Positions 43,015 to 51,902 of a stretch of 64,000 bases of DNA are shown piece by piece. Numbering within the stretch: the stretch's first letter is position 1; the number at the start of each line of letters is the position of its first letter. Source of the stretch: Candidatus Krumholzibacteriia bacterium (GTDB taxonomy: Bacteria > Krumholzibacteriota > Krumholzibacteriia > LZORAL124-64-63); NCBI GenBank assembly GCA_016744705.1, contig JADGDU010000011.1, forward strand, positions 79,361-143,360, in the 5' to 3' direction. The translations under genes were made by a program, and so were the position numbers. Below the pieces are notes generated by a model that worked only from the letters and a program-made list of their open reading frames with translations, was not told where the DNA came from and made no database searches.

Positions 43015-44136
43015 TCAGCGGTTCCGATGACCGTCAGCTTCAGGCTCAACGATTTCGGCGGTGGTAGGTTCTTCAGTTTCCATGCTCAGGATCATCTGGC
43101 CGGCGACGGCGACTTCCATGTCTTCCGCCTCCGGCGCAATAGCTACGATTTCTTCGACAGTGAAGCTGGCAGCAAGGGCGGCCAAGTCCACGGGCACGAT
43201 GCCATCTTCTTCAACCATATCAACCAGGCGGGCCATGCTGATTTCGGCTTTTTCATAATCGGCATCGGTAGTGAGGGCTTGGGCGAATGCTTCGCCGGCA
43301 GCGGTGTATTGGCCGGTGCGTTCCAGGGCTACGCCCAGGTTGTTCTGGATGCAGGCCACGTCAGCTTTCAGGGCGGCGGCTTTAGCAAGGGGAGCCACTG
43401 CGTCGGCAAAACGTTCCTGTTCGATGCGGATCAAGCCAAGGTTGTTCAGGGCCCAGGCATCATCCTGTTGGGTGCGCAAGACTACTTCATAAGTGGCGGC
43501 AGCTTCTGACAGGAGGCCACTGTTGTGTTGGATGCGTCCCAAAACACGGCGGGCACTGTTGTTCTCTGGGTTCACGGCCAGGGCAATCTCAACCTGTTCT
43601 TTGGCTTCGTCACTGCGACCCAGTTCAATGAGCACACGGCCGTAGTTGATGAGGCTTTTCTGATGGTCGGGTTTCAGATCCAAGGCGGCCAGGAAGCTTT
43701 CTTCGGCTACATCGGCTTCGCCGGCTTTCCATTGGGCAAGACCCAGCATGTAGTATCCCCAGGCGTTTTCAGCATGCTCGTCGGTGTATTGGTCGAAGAG
43801 ATCTGAGGCCAAGGCGAAATCACCGTCGAAGTACGCCTGTTCAGCCATGGCGTAGGTCACGACGCGAGGCTCAGGAGCGGGTTGGCTGATTTCAATTTCA
43901 GCGATTTCGGATTCCACTATTACCGTTTCGGCTGCGGGTTCTTCAGTGAAGGTCACTTCAATTTCCGTGTCCAATTCTTCAATGATGCTTTCGGGGGCTA
44001 CGGCCAGGGGGGCAGCGGGGTCCTGGTCCGAAAAATGAACACCTAAAAATACGGTGAGTCCGAGAACGAGAGTGAAGAGGATTCCGGCTTCGGCGATTTT
44101 CATTTTCTTTTCCTGAGAGGTGTTTTGCTTCTTCAT
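43015..44136 (-). CDS. Membrane-anchored TPR protein
   Basis: A 373-residue protein with an N-terminal membrane segment (about 14-32), an acidic spacer, and TPR motifs from about residue 95 (such as AWGYYMLGLAQWKAGEADVAEESFLAALDLKPDH and AWALNNLGLIRIEQERFADAVAPLAKAAALK). The C-terminus is acidic. TPR arrays bind other proteins; the topology puts it in the periplasm. No partner is indicated. Two palindromes lie in its upstream region. Confidence 0.85.
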   Translation of the reverse strand: MKKQNTSQEKKMKIAEAGILFTLVLGLTVFLGVHFSDQDPAAPLAVAPESIIEELDTEIEVTFTEEPAAETVIVESEIAEIEISQPAPEPRVVTYAMAEQAYFDGDFALASDLFDQYTDEHAENAWGYYMLGLAQWKAGEADVAEESFLAALDLKPDHQKSLINYGRVLIELGRSDEAKEQVEIALAVNPENNSARRVLGRIQHNSGLLSEAAATYEVVLRTQQDDAWALNNLGLIRIEQERFADAVAPLAKAAALKADVACIQNNLGVALERTGQYTAAGEAFAQALTTDADYEKAEISMARLVDMVEEDGIVPVDLAALAASFTVEEIVAIAPEAEDMEVAVAGQMILSMETEEPTTAEIVEPEADGHRNR

Positions 44137-44237
44137 GGCATTTTCCTTTGATCGAGTGAGTGTTGTCGGCGATACACTCCCTTAGTTGCAAGGAAAATTC
44201 CGGGTGCCAATTAAAATGGAAAATATGTAAATCGAAT

Positions 44238-44309
44238 AAACACAATGTGTTTTGATGGGTGTGTGCTTGGTTGGGAAAGGCATTGTGTCTTTTTGGACAC
44301 GCGGTGTCC
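44238..44309. promoter_or_regulatory. Two palindromes upstream of TPR gene
   Basis: AAACACAATGTGTTT (44238-44252) and GGACACGCGGTGTCC (44295-44309) are perfect inverted repeats sharing a GTGT/ACAC core, in the gap before the TPR gene and after the barrel-SppA gene. They look like sites for a dimeric regulator. No known consensus matches closely. Confidence 0.35.
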
Positions 44310-44324
44310 GTGGCGTTTTGAACA

Positions 44325-44366
44325 CAAAAAAAATCCCCCTGGCCATATAAGAGGGCCAGGGGGATT
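44325..44366 (-). terminator. Terminator of the SppA operon
   Basis: On the minus strand, AATCCCCCTGGCC / GGCCAGGGGGATT forms a 13-bp stem with an eight-base loop followed by a run of T (plus-strand A at 44326-44333), just after the SppA-fusion stop. Confidence 0.9.
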
Positions 44367-44379
44367 GGTTACTGGATTT

Positions 44380-46959
44380 TTAATTCAACTGGCGCCATCC
44401 ATCAGGCAATAGATCGGGGGCCACCATCATCACCGGTTGGCCGGACGCTTCATTGATGTGGCGCAGGTATTGGGCATCCAGCATGTCCAGTCCCAGAGGC
44501 AGCTCAATGGTGGGAGCGTCGGGCATGGCTTGCGGATCGGTCATCAGGCTGCGCATCACGAAGGCGTTGACGCGATCGCCGATGCCAAAGACGGAAGGCA
44601 GGCCGGGCATCATGCTGGGCATTTTAAACATGGGCCGTGGCGGGTATTCCACCACATCAACATTGCGCCAATCCTGAACTCCGGATTGGAGACGCGCTAG
44701 GTCGATGGCATCGCTCAAACTGCCAAAGCTATCACACAGTCCGTGCTCGATGGCGTCGCCACCCATCCATACGCGGCCCTGAGCCACTTCGCCTACTGCT
44801 TCTTCGGTCAGGCCGCGGCCAGTGGCCACTGCTGCGACAAAATCTACATACATATTTCGGATGGTGGTTTCGGTTCGTGCCAGTTCCATTTCGTTTTTGG
44901 GTCGGCGGGGGATGCCGCCCAGGAAAGGAAAGCTTACATTACTGAAGAGGTCGGCGTGGGCACCTCGGGAAACGCTCTCGCTGGTCAGACCGGCTTTGGC
45001 GGCAAGGCCATCGTCGTACAACCAGCCGCTGATCACACCGATGGAGCCGGTGATGGTCAGAGGCGTGGTCAGAATTTGGCTGCCTTCCATACTGATCCAA
45101 TAACCACCACTGGCAGCCACATCCCCCTGGCTGACGATGACCGGTTTGCCGGCCTTTTTTAATTGGATGACTGCGTCGGTGATAAGGTCGCTGGGCAGAG
45201 GGTCGCCACCGGGAGAATCGGCTCGCAGAACAACCGCTGCGACCTGGGGATCATTGACCAGGCTGCGCAGATAGGCGCTGGTGGTGCGGCCCTTGATGCC
45301 GGTGTCCATGGCGCATTCGCCCACGGCATAGACCACGGGAATTTTCAGATTGGGGCCCCATTGGTCGTCATAGTAGGGGCGAGGTGCCCTGGCCAAAAGG
45401 GTAGGAGCAAAAGAAGCCTGCCGCTCGGATTCCAGCCACTGGCCAAGCTGATCCCAGCGGGCGCTGGCGTCGATGAGGCCAGCGGCCATGGCATCCTTGG
45501 TGGTCAGCTCTCCCAGTTCATCAATGATGCCGTCCATGTGATCTGAGGTCAGGTTACGAGATTGGGCCATGCCATCCCGCAGGGTTTCGTAAATGACGTC
45601 GACGATGCGTTGGCGCTGCTCGCGATCAGCCTCGCTCATGTTGTCCCGGGAGAGGGTTTCCACGGCGCTTTTGTATTTGAAATAGCGGTGGGCCTGGAAG
45701 CCAATGCCCAGTTTTTCCAAGGTGCCCTTGAGATAGCTGCGGGATAGAACCATTCCCGGCATGTGCAGGCCACCCAGAGGGTCCATGGTTACGCGGTCAG
45801 CTGATGATGCGAGGTAGTACAAACCGGAGCCGGCGCGATCCAGATGGATGATCACTTCCTTGCCGCTGGCCTTGAGCTCATCAATCTTCTGGCGGAATTC
45901 CCACAACAGAGAAGAGCGCACTTTCAGGCCGGCCATGTTAATGGCCACGCCGTTGATTTGCTCATTATCCCGGACCTGCTCCAGCACTCGTAAGAGGTCC
46001 AGCCAAGCCACGTGGGTATCGTCGAAGTATTTGAATTTCTGGTAGGTGATGACCTTGTTTTCCAGGTTGATGGGATAGTATTGGGTCCGTTTGCCGAAGA
46101 GAGGGGCCTTGTTGTTTATGGGCAATCCGGGAAAGGGTGGATTGGTGCGGATCAGATAGCTGGTGCTGGCGTGGTCGTCATTTTGGTCAAAACGAGGCAT
46201 GCCCGTCACGTTCAGGCTTTTGAGAGTCAGGCCAATGGTGGCGGAATATTCCATCTCGTCGGTGCCCAGTTGTTGGCGTGCTTTTAAGCCCAGATGCAGG
46301 CCGCTGACGGGACGCACTTCAAAGCCTGCTCCCCAGTAGCCATCCTGGAAAAAGGCCTGGTCGTCATTGGCTGTGTAGTCTCCAAATACAGTGAACCAGG
46401 GGCGGCCAAAGGGGCGAATGCCCAGGTCGAAAACATACTGCGCTGCTCCAGACTCCAGGCTCCAGACGGCAGATGAGCCGAAGGTTGCATAGGGGTTGCT
46501 TCGGGAGATGAAACCGGCGGAGAGAGCCTGCTCACGGGGAGTGCGTTGGGTTTCGCCGTTGGCCCAGCGGTAACCCATGCCAAAAGTTCCAGCGCGAGTG
46601 CCTCGGGAAAATCCCAACAGGTAGTCGTAAATTTTGTAGTTATCTGTAGGGGTGCCGAAGGTGGTGGTGTTCATGGAGAACCCCAGACCACGTCCGAAGG
46701 ACAAACCGTAGTTGTCGAGACCGGAGCGGAGATCCCGATCATCAAACCAGAAATCGGCGGCGCCTTTGTCGGTCATGGACCAGGCGGCCGGGTTGAAAAA
46801 CGAGGCGGCGGGACCCGAGGTGATGGATGGGCTCTGGGGCAGGTACCAACTCTCGCTGCGGTAGTCGGCAAAAGGCATCACCGCACGTTCGGCCAGAGCA
46901 GCTCCGGTGTTCAGCACGAGAATCGACAAAAGGATTAGCAAATATATTCGGCGCGACAT
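44380..46959 (-). CDS. SppA-type serine protease fused to outer-membrane barrel-like domain
   Basis: An 859-residue exported protein. After a signal peptide (1-23), residues about 25-280 show alternating aromatic strands (LSFGRGLGFSMNT, GTFGMGYRWANG, WFTVFGDYTAN) typical of an outer-membrane beta-barrel. Two SppA (S49) domains follow, with the catalytic lysine expected at Lys430 (YFKYKSAVETLSR) and serine at Ser617 (GDVAASGGYWIS), 187 residues apart, close to the 200 of E. coli SppA. SppA is normally an inner-membrane peptidase; here it appears attached to the outer membrane. Fourth gene of a minus-strand operon, 12 bases after the NtrC-type gene. Confidence 0.85.
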   Translation of the reverse strand: MSRRIYLLILLSILVLNTGAALAERAVMPFADYRSESWYLPQSPSITSGPAASFFNPAAWSMTDKGAADFWFDDRDLRSGLDNYGLSFGRGLGFSMNTTTFGTPTDNYKIYDYLLGFSRGTRAGTFGMGYRWANGETQRTPREQALSAGFISRSNPYATFGSSAVWSLESGAAQYVFDLGIRPFGRPWFTVFGDYTANDDQAFFQDGYWGAGFEVRPVSGLHLGLKARQQLGTDEMEYSATIGLTLKSLNVTGMPRFDQNDDHASTSYLIRTNPPFPGLPINNKAPLFGKRTQYYPINLENKVITYQKFKYFDDTHVAWLDLLRVLEQVRDNEQINGVAINMAGLKVRSSLLWEFRQKIDELKASGKEVIIHLDRAGSGLYYLASSADRVTMDPLGGLHMPGMVLSRSYLKGTLEKLGIGFQAHRYFKYKSAVETLSRDNMSEADREQRQRIVDVIYETLRDGMAQSRNLTSDHMDGIIDELGELTTKDAMAAGLIDASARWDQLGQWLESERQASFAPTLLARAPRPYYDDQWGPNLKIPVVYAVGECAMDTGIKGRTTSAYLRSLVNDPQVAAVVLRADSPGGDPLPSDLITDAVIQLKKAGKPVIVSQGDVAASGGYWISMEGSQILTTPLTITGSIGVISGWLYDDGLAAKAGLTSESVSRGAHADLFSNVSFPFLGGIPRRPKNEMELARTETTIRNMYVDFVAAVATGRGLTEEAVGEVAQGRVWMGGDAIEHGLCDSFGSLSDAIDLARLQSGVQDWRNVDVVEYPPRPMFKMPSMMPGLPSVFGIGDRVNAFVMRSLMTDPQAMPDAPTIELPLGLDMLDAQYLRHINEASGQPVMMVAPDLLPDGWRQLN

Positions 46960-46971
46960 AGTTTCCTCCGG

Positions 46972-48336
46972 TTACTTTTTTAGGCCGTGACGTTTCATGA
47001 TCTTCAGCAAACTGCTATGGTCCGACAGTCCCAGTTTTTGGGCTGTGTTGGTGATGTGCCAATCATTGCGCTCGAGGGCAGCCAAAATGATTTGTCTTTC
47101 TGCTTTGGTTTTTTGCTGCTTCAGAGTGCCCTCGGGATCTGTTGGCAGCAGCGCTTCAGAGCTGGATGATGAGGCGCTGATCTCAGCAGGCACCAAATCA
47201 GCGGTGATCAACTCTTCACTGGTGGCGATGACCAATCGTTCCATGACATTACGCAGCTCCCGAATATTGTTGCGGGACCAGTGATAAGATTTGAGTCGGT
47301 CCAGGGTTTCCGGGGCCAGAATGCGTTTTTTGCAGCCAAACTTTTCGCAGGTCATGGTGAGGAAGTGATCAGCCAGCAAGGGCACATCACTCAACCGTTC
47401 GCGCAGAGGGGGAACCTGGACCACGTGAGTGTTCAAGCGGAACAACAGGTCCTGCCGAAATCGTCCTGCTGCCACTTCAGAGTCGAGATCTCGGTTGGTG
47501 GCGGCCACAACCCGGGTGTCCACCTGGCGGCCCTGGTGAGAGCCCAGGCGGGTGATGATACCGTCTTCCAGAACGCGTAATAGTTTGGCTTGGGCAGCCA
47601 GGGGCAGCTCGCCCACTTCATCCAGAAAGAGGGTGCCTTTGTCCGCGGTTTCGAAGGCCCCTTTGCGCACTTGGTCAGCACCGGTAAAGGCGCCGCGCTC
47701 GTGTCCAAAAAGTTCGCTTTCGACCATGGCGTCGGGCAGGGCGGCGCAGTTGACAGCCACGAAGGGACGCTTTTTGCGGGTGCCGGCATCGTGTAGGCGT
47801 CGGGCCACCAGTTCTTTGCCGGTGCCGCTTTCGCCCATGATCAGCACGGCGCTGGGGATGGGGGCCAGGCGATCGATCAGTTCCATCATGGCCAGAGCTG
47901 AACGACTTTCGCCGATGAGAGGTGAGCCCTCACCGGTTTTTCTTTTCAACCGATTGATTTCACTGCGCAGGCCACTCCAGGCCAGGGCGTTTTCCACTTC
48001 GCGAACCACACGCTCCAGGGGCTCATCTTTGGCGATGAAGCTGTAGGCTCCCAATTTTACGGCGCGCACGCAGCGGTCATAACTGCCGGTGCCGGTGTAG
48101 ACAATGACAGGCACTTTGTGGCCCTTGCGCTTCAGAGTGGTGAGCACCTCAAAGCCATCCACTCCCGGCATTTCCAAATCGAGGATGACGCAATCCACAG
48201 GTTCCTGGTCCAAGGTGGTCAAACCGGCAGCACCACCGGAGGCGGTGATGGTGTCGAAACCTCCCAGACGTTTCAAATCATAGGCGTACTGGTCACGCAT
48301 GGCGGCAATGTCGTCGACGATAAGAACCAGGCTCAT
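46972..48336 (-). CDS. NtrC-family sigma-54 response regulator
   Basis: A receiver domain (phospho-acceptor Asp53 in VILDLEMPG), AAA+ domain with Walker A GESGTGKELV, the sigma-54 contact loop ERGAFTGA, Walker B GTLFLDEVGELPL, and a Fis-type HTH at the C-terminus (WHITNTAQKLGLSDHSSLLKIMKRHG). The start at 48336 gives a 454-residue protein. It follows its cognate kinase gene by ten bases. It predicts sigma-54 promoters in this genome; I did not find a good one in this window. Confidence 0.94.
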   Translation of the reverse strand: MSLVLIVDDIAAMRDQYAYDLKRLGGFDTITASGGAAGLTTLDQEPVDCVILDLEMPGVDGFEVLTTLKRKGHKVPVIVYTGTGSYDRCVRAVKLGAYSFIAKDEPLERVVREVENALAWSGLRSEINRLKRKTGEGSPLIGESRSALAMMELIDRLAPIPSAVLIMGESGTGKELVARRLHDAGTRKKRPFVAVNCAALPDAMVESELFGHERGAFTGADQVRKGAFETADKGTLFLDEVGELPLAAQAKLLRVLEDGIITRLGSHQGRQVDTRVVAATNRDLDSEVAAGRFRQDLLFRLNTHVVQVPPLRERLSDVPLLADHFLTMTCEKFGCKKRILAPETLDRLKSYHWSRNNIRELRNVMERLVIATSEELITADLVPAEISASSSSSEALLPTDPEGTLKQQKTKAERQIILAALERNDWHITNTAQKLGLSDHSSLLKIMKRHGLKK

Positions 48337-48346
48337 TTTATTCCAT

Positions 48347-50083
48347 TCACAGATTGGGGATGGGAAAGGACAGGATAAAAATCGAGCCTTCTCCCGGTTC
48401 ACTCTTCACGCTGATGCGGGCGCCACAGTCGGCAGCCAGACGGCGCACATTGCTCAGGCCCAGACCCGTGCCTTCGGCTTTGGTGGTGAAAAAATCATTG
48501 AAAATCTGGTCGATATTTTCGGCATCTATGCCTTGGCCGGTGTCGGCCACTTCCACCTGGATGCGCATCTCTTCCAGGATGGGGTCTTCTTCTACAAAAG
48601 CGCTGATGGCCACGGTGCCTTTTCCTTCGGGCAGGCTTTCCACGGCATTGCGTACCAGATTGTCGAAAATGCGGCGCAGGCTTATGGGGTCTGCCTCCAC
48701 TGGGGGCAGGTTCACCGGCAATCGATTCTCTCGCTTGACCCCGTCATTATAAGACGGGCTGGCCAGGGCCTGGGTTACAACCTCATCCAATCGGACCAAA
48801 GAGACTTCCCGGTCAGGGCTGAGCCGCGCGTAGTGGGCGGCCAAATCTTCCAGGTAAGAGAGTCCGCTTTCCAGGGTTTTCCGGCGTTCCTGGAATATGG
48901 GTTCCAGGTTTTTGGGGTCATCATCGGCTACCTCGGACAGATGGCGCATGACGTTGCGCAGAGGAGTGATGCCATTGCGGATGTCATGATTCACCTGCCT
49001 GGATATTTCGCCCAGGGTAGCGCGGTGTTCGGCATCGCGCAGCTTTTTGACACCCAAACGCAAGCGCTCTGTCATATCACCCAGCAGTCGGGTCAGGTGC
49101 CCCACTTCATCTTTTCGAGATGATTCAAATTGCACGTCCAGGTTGTCGAAATCCAGATCCTGGGCCCGGTGAGACAATTGGCTTAAGGGGCGACTGATCC
49201 GGTTGGCCAGCAGGATCGACAAAAAGACTGAGGCGATCACGGCCAGAGCCAGGATGATACCCATGCGGATATTCATGGCCAGCAAGGTCTTTCGTAAAGA
49301 GGCCTGGCTGTGGGCCACCACCAGTTGGGCGGCCGCTGGGTGGCCGTCCAGAATGAGGGGCCACTCACTGGAGCGCACGATGGTGTGGCGCTTGCGCAGG
49401 ATGAAGGGGATTTCTTCGGAACGTCTGGCTTGGGTTAGCTCCTCTGTGAGCTCTTCGGATGTGGAGAGCAGGCCACCGGGCCAGGTGATAATCATATCCA
49501 GGTCATCATCCCGACTGAGGTCACGCAAATGATCAGGATCCAGGCTGATGCCGCCGATGATGTCGAAGGTTTTTCCACCCAAAGTGACTTGCTGGGTGCG
49601 AGCCAAGGCCAGAAAAGAGCCTTGGGGGCTGCGGGCCGGAATCAAGGCCTGGGCTTCGGGAACCTGGGCCAGGAGGCGGGGCAGGGCGGCATCCACTTGG
49701 CCAAAACTTTGGCGGAAATGGCCGGAACTGATGACCCGCCCCTGCTGGTCCTGGATCTGCAACATATCCAGATTCATGAGAGACATGTGGCGTGGGGCAA
49801 AGTCCACCAGGTAGCTTTTCAAATCGCTGCGGCCGCCGCCAACAGCCAAGCGGAAACGGTTGTCGGCGCTGATGGTGGAACCCAGGGAGACCAGCATTTG
49901 AGACAAGTCCTGGCTGCGGACGGCGAGGTCCTGGCGGGTCAGGCGCATCTGGTCTTCCACCCGGCGTGTGTCCAGGTTGGTGAACCGATCTGTCACTTCT
50001 GAGCGGGTGACTTGCATCATGATCACCAGGGGGATCAAGGTGATGAGCAAGACTCCCAGGAGAATCTGTCCACGCAAGTTCAA
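48347..50083 (-). CDS. Membrane sensor histidine kinase
   Basis: A 578-residue kinase with two membrane segments (about 5-24 and 270-292) around a periplasmic double-sensor-like region, HAMP, HisKA with phospho-acceptor His366 in QVNHDIRNGITPLRNVMRH, and an ATPase domain (NLVRNAVESL, DTGQGID, GTGLGLSNV). It overlaps the upstream binding-lipoprotein gene by four bases (ATGA) and is followed by the NtrC-type regulator, so binding protein, kinase and regulator are one unit. Confidence 0.92.
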   Translation of the reverse strand: MNLRGQILLGVLLITLIPLVIMMQVTRSEVTDRFTNLDTRRVEDQMRLTRQDLAVRSQDLSQMLVSLGSTISADNRFRLAVGGGRSDLKSYLVDFAPRHMSLMNLDMLQIQDQQGRVISSGHFRQSFGQVDAALPRLLAQVPEAQALIPARSPQGSFLALARTQQVTLGGKTFDIIGGISLDPDHLRDLSRDDDLDMIITWPGGLLSTSEELTEELTQARRSEEIPFILRKRHTIVRSSEWPLILDGHPAAAQLVVAHSQASLRKTLLAMNIRMGIILALAVIASVFLSILLANRISRPLSQLSHRAQDLDFDNLDVQFESSRKDEVGHLTRLLGDMTERLRLGVKKLRDAEHRATLGEISRQVNHDIRNGITPLRNVMRHLSEVADDDPKNLEPIFQERRKTLESGLSYLEDLAAHYARLSPDREVSLVRLDEVVTQALASPSYNDGVKRENRLPVNLPPVEADPISLRRIFDNLVRNAVESLPEGKGTVAISAFVEEDPILEEMRIQVEVADTGQGIDAENIDQIFNDFFTTKAEGTGLGLSNVRRLAADCGARISVKSEPGEGSIFILSFPIPNL

Positions 50084-51705
50084 GGCAGATCGCCTCCCTC
50101 ACGGGACTTGCCCAAATTCCAAAGCAGGGGGGTCCCGTCAAAGGCAATTTCCAAGCCGGCCCAGGTTCCGCGGGTGATGAGCCAGGCATGGGTCAGGGCT
50201 AAGGGGTGTAAGAGATTTTTTTCCATGAGAGCCCGGGTGGGGTTGCGATGTCTGAAGCTGGATTGTGCCTCAGCCTGGACCAGATTTTCGGCCGAGCCGC
50301 CTTGAGTTTGGTTGGGTTGCAGGGCAGCAATTTGTAGCCAGGAAGCGCGTCCCAGTAAAGTGGCTGTCTGCAGGCAGCAAGTGGGAAAGTTTTGGTCTGT
50401 GGGCAGGATGACAGCCGCAGCCATCTGCCAATTCAAAATAAAATTCAGGGCACCGGGATGGACCGGGGCCACTTTCACCTGAGATGGTCCCAGGGCGGCC
50501 AACCGTTGGGCCAGTTCTCGTGCGGCAGGGTCATTACGGGGATAGACGATGGTGGATTCATCCAGGGTTGACCCTCCCAAGTCCCATTCCCGTCTGGCGC
50601 TGCTGCCTTTGGCCACGGGGCCGGAAAGTTGGGGGCATGACACTCTCCCGCCGGCGGGAAAAATCAGGTGCCCCCATGGTCTTGCCGCCACCCGGGTCAG
50701 GTCCTGGGCTGGGTTCAGTTGGGGCACCAGATCGCTCCAGCGGCTGGTACCTGCGGGATTCTTCTCGGGAGGACAGACCAAAAGATAAAGCCGGTTCCAG
50801 GGCAAAGGCACAGACTGGAAGCCAGGCATTTCCCGGTAAAAACGGACGGCATCAAGGCTGCGGGTCATGGCCAAGTCGATATCGGAGGAAATCAGGTCCC
50901 GGGGATCGGTGGCGGGCATCACCCGGAAGGTGAGGCTTTTCCATAGAGGATTTTGGGGGTGATGCAGGTTGGGACGGCACTCCAGGTCGGGCATGGGGGC
51001 GGGGGTTGACGCCCGCAGTCTGGCCGGTCCGCTGCCTACGGGCCAGGTCCAGCCAGGACGGCGCACGGAGATGGCTGTGGCTGGGTGTGCCAGCAAAAGA
51101 GGGAATTGGGCCTGGGGTTCCGGCAACCGGATGGCCACCTGATTCACATCCATGAGAGTGATGGTTTTGGCCCTGGCGTTGAACCAGGTCCACAGGGGCG
51201 TTTGGTCACCGCGACGAGGGCAGCCTTGGTTTGCGGTCCAGGCATTGCGCACATCCTGGCTGGTGACCTGGCTGCCATCCCAGAACCGGGCGCCGGGGCG
51301 TAATGTGAAAACCCACAAGGTGCTGTCTTCGGTGCAGGCCCAGGCCGAAGCGAGGCCTGGCTTCAGGTTCCCTTCACAGTCAACGGTGATGAGGGTTTCA
51401 TAGAGGTGAGCAAAGACCATTCGTTCCGACGGATTGTGAGGGATGGGAGCCAGTTGGGGCGAGACACTGTCTGTGAGAGCAAAGACAATTTCAGATCCGG
51501 GGAGACCTTCGCCCGGCAGGGGAGAGCAACCTTCACGCTGGGTGGTGGTTCCATTTCCCGAAGGCCAGAGGATGGGCGAGGATTGTCCCTCGTCAGGATC
51601 GGATTCAGGTGATGGAGAGGAACTGCATCCGCCCCATAAGACCAGTGAAATAAGCACGGTCCCCACCAAACAGTGGGTTAAAAAAAGCGAAAATCTATTT
51701 GGCAA
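50080..51705 (-). CDS. Peptide/nickel-binding-like lipoprotein (SBP family 5)
   Basis: An extracellular solute-binding protein of family 5, about 541 residues, with lipobox LWGGC (cysteine near residue 26). Family features include NPSERMVFAHLYETLITVDCEGNLKPGLASAWACTEDSTLWVFTLRPGARFWDGSQVTSQDV. No ABC permease or ATPase gene is adjacent; the kinase gene overlaps instead, so it may act as a sensor of peptides. The start is the TTG at 51705, eight bases after AGGAGGG; no ATG is better. First gene of the four-gene operon. Confidence 0.82.
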   Translation of the reverse strand: MPNRFSLFLTHCLVGTVLISLVLWGGCSSSPSPESDPDEGQSSPILWPSGNGTTTQREGCSPLPGEGLPGSEIVFALTDSVSPQLAPIPHNPSERMVFAHLYETLITVDCEGNLKPGLASAWACTEDSTLWVFTLRPGARFWDGSQVTSQDVRNAWTANQGCPRRGDQTPLWTWFNARAKTITLMDVNQVAIRLPEPQAQFPLLLAHPATAISVRRPGWTWPVGSGPARLRASTPAPMPDLECRPNLHHPQNPLWKSLTFRVMPATDPRDLISSDIDLAMTRSLDAVRFYREMPGFQSVPLPWNRLYLLVCPPEKNPAGTSRWSDLVPQLNPAQDLTRVAARPWGHLIFPAGGRVSCPQLSGPVAKGSSARREWDLGGSTLDESTIVYPRNDPAARELAQRLAALGPSQVKVAPVHPGALNFILNWQMAAAVILPTDQNFPTCCLQTATLLGRASWLQIAALQPNQTQGGSAENLVQAEAQSSFRHRNPTRALMEKNLLHPLALTHAWLITRGTWAGLEIAFDGTPLLWNLGKSREGGDLP

Positions 51706-51779
51706 AAAGATTCCCTCCTGGGATGGACCGGGTGATAGGGAGAAACCGGCTAAAAACTGGTAAATTCCCGATATTGTGC

Positions 51780-51808
51780 AGAATAACGGCATTAGTTGGC
51801 GGTGTAAA
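51780..51808 (-). promoter_or_regulatory. Candidate promoter of binding protein-kinase-NtrC-SppA operon
   Basis: On the minus strand, TTTACA (51808-51803) and TATTCT (51785-51780) are 17 bases apart, giving a leader of about 70 bases. It stands back to back with a plus-strand promoter at 51832-51860. Confidence 0.5.
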
Positions 51809-51831
51809 GGATGACGCCAACTGATTTGGGT

Positions 51832-51860
51832 TTGAGTGTCTGGCGAGATCTCCGTATTCT
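51832..51860 (+). promoter_or_regulatory. Candidate promoter of TPR lipoprotein-S9 peptidase run
   Basis: TTGAGT (51832-51837) and TATTCT (51855-51860) are 17 bases apart, 43 bases before the TPR lipoprotein ATG. Divergent from the promoter at 51780-51808, so the two transcription units may share control. Confidence 0.45.
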
Positions 51861-51902
51861 GAGAGAAAGCATAATTAAACCGTTCGCCATGGGGAAAAGC
51901 AT

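Noticed and set aside
44195..44230. A sigma-54-like TGGCAC with a TTGCA nearby upstream of the TPR gene
   Set aside because: The two elements are 12 bases apart instead of about five, so the site would not fit the sigma-54 consensus.
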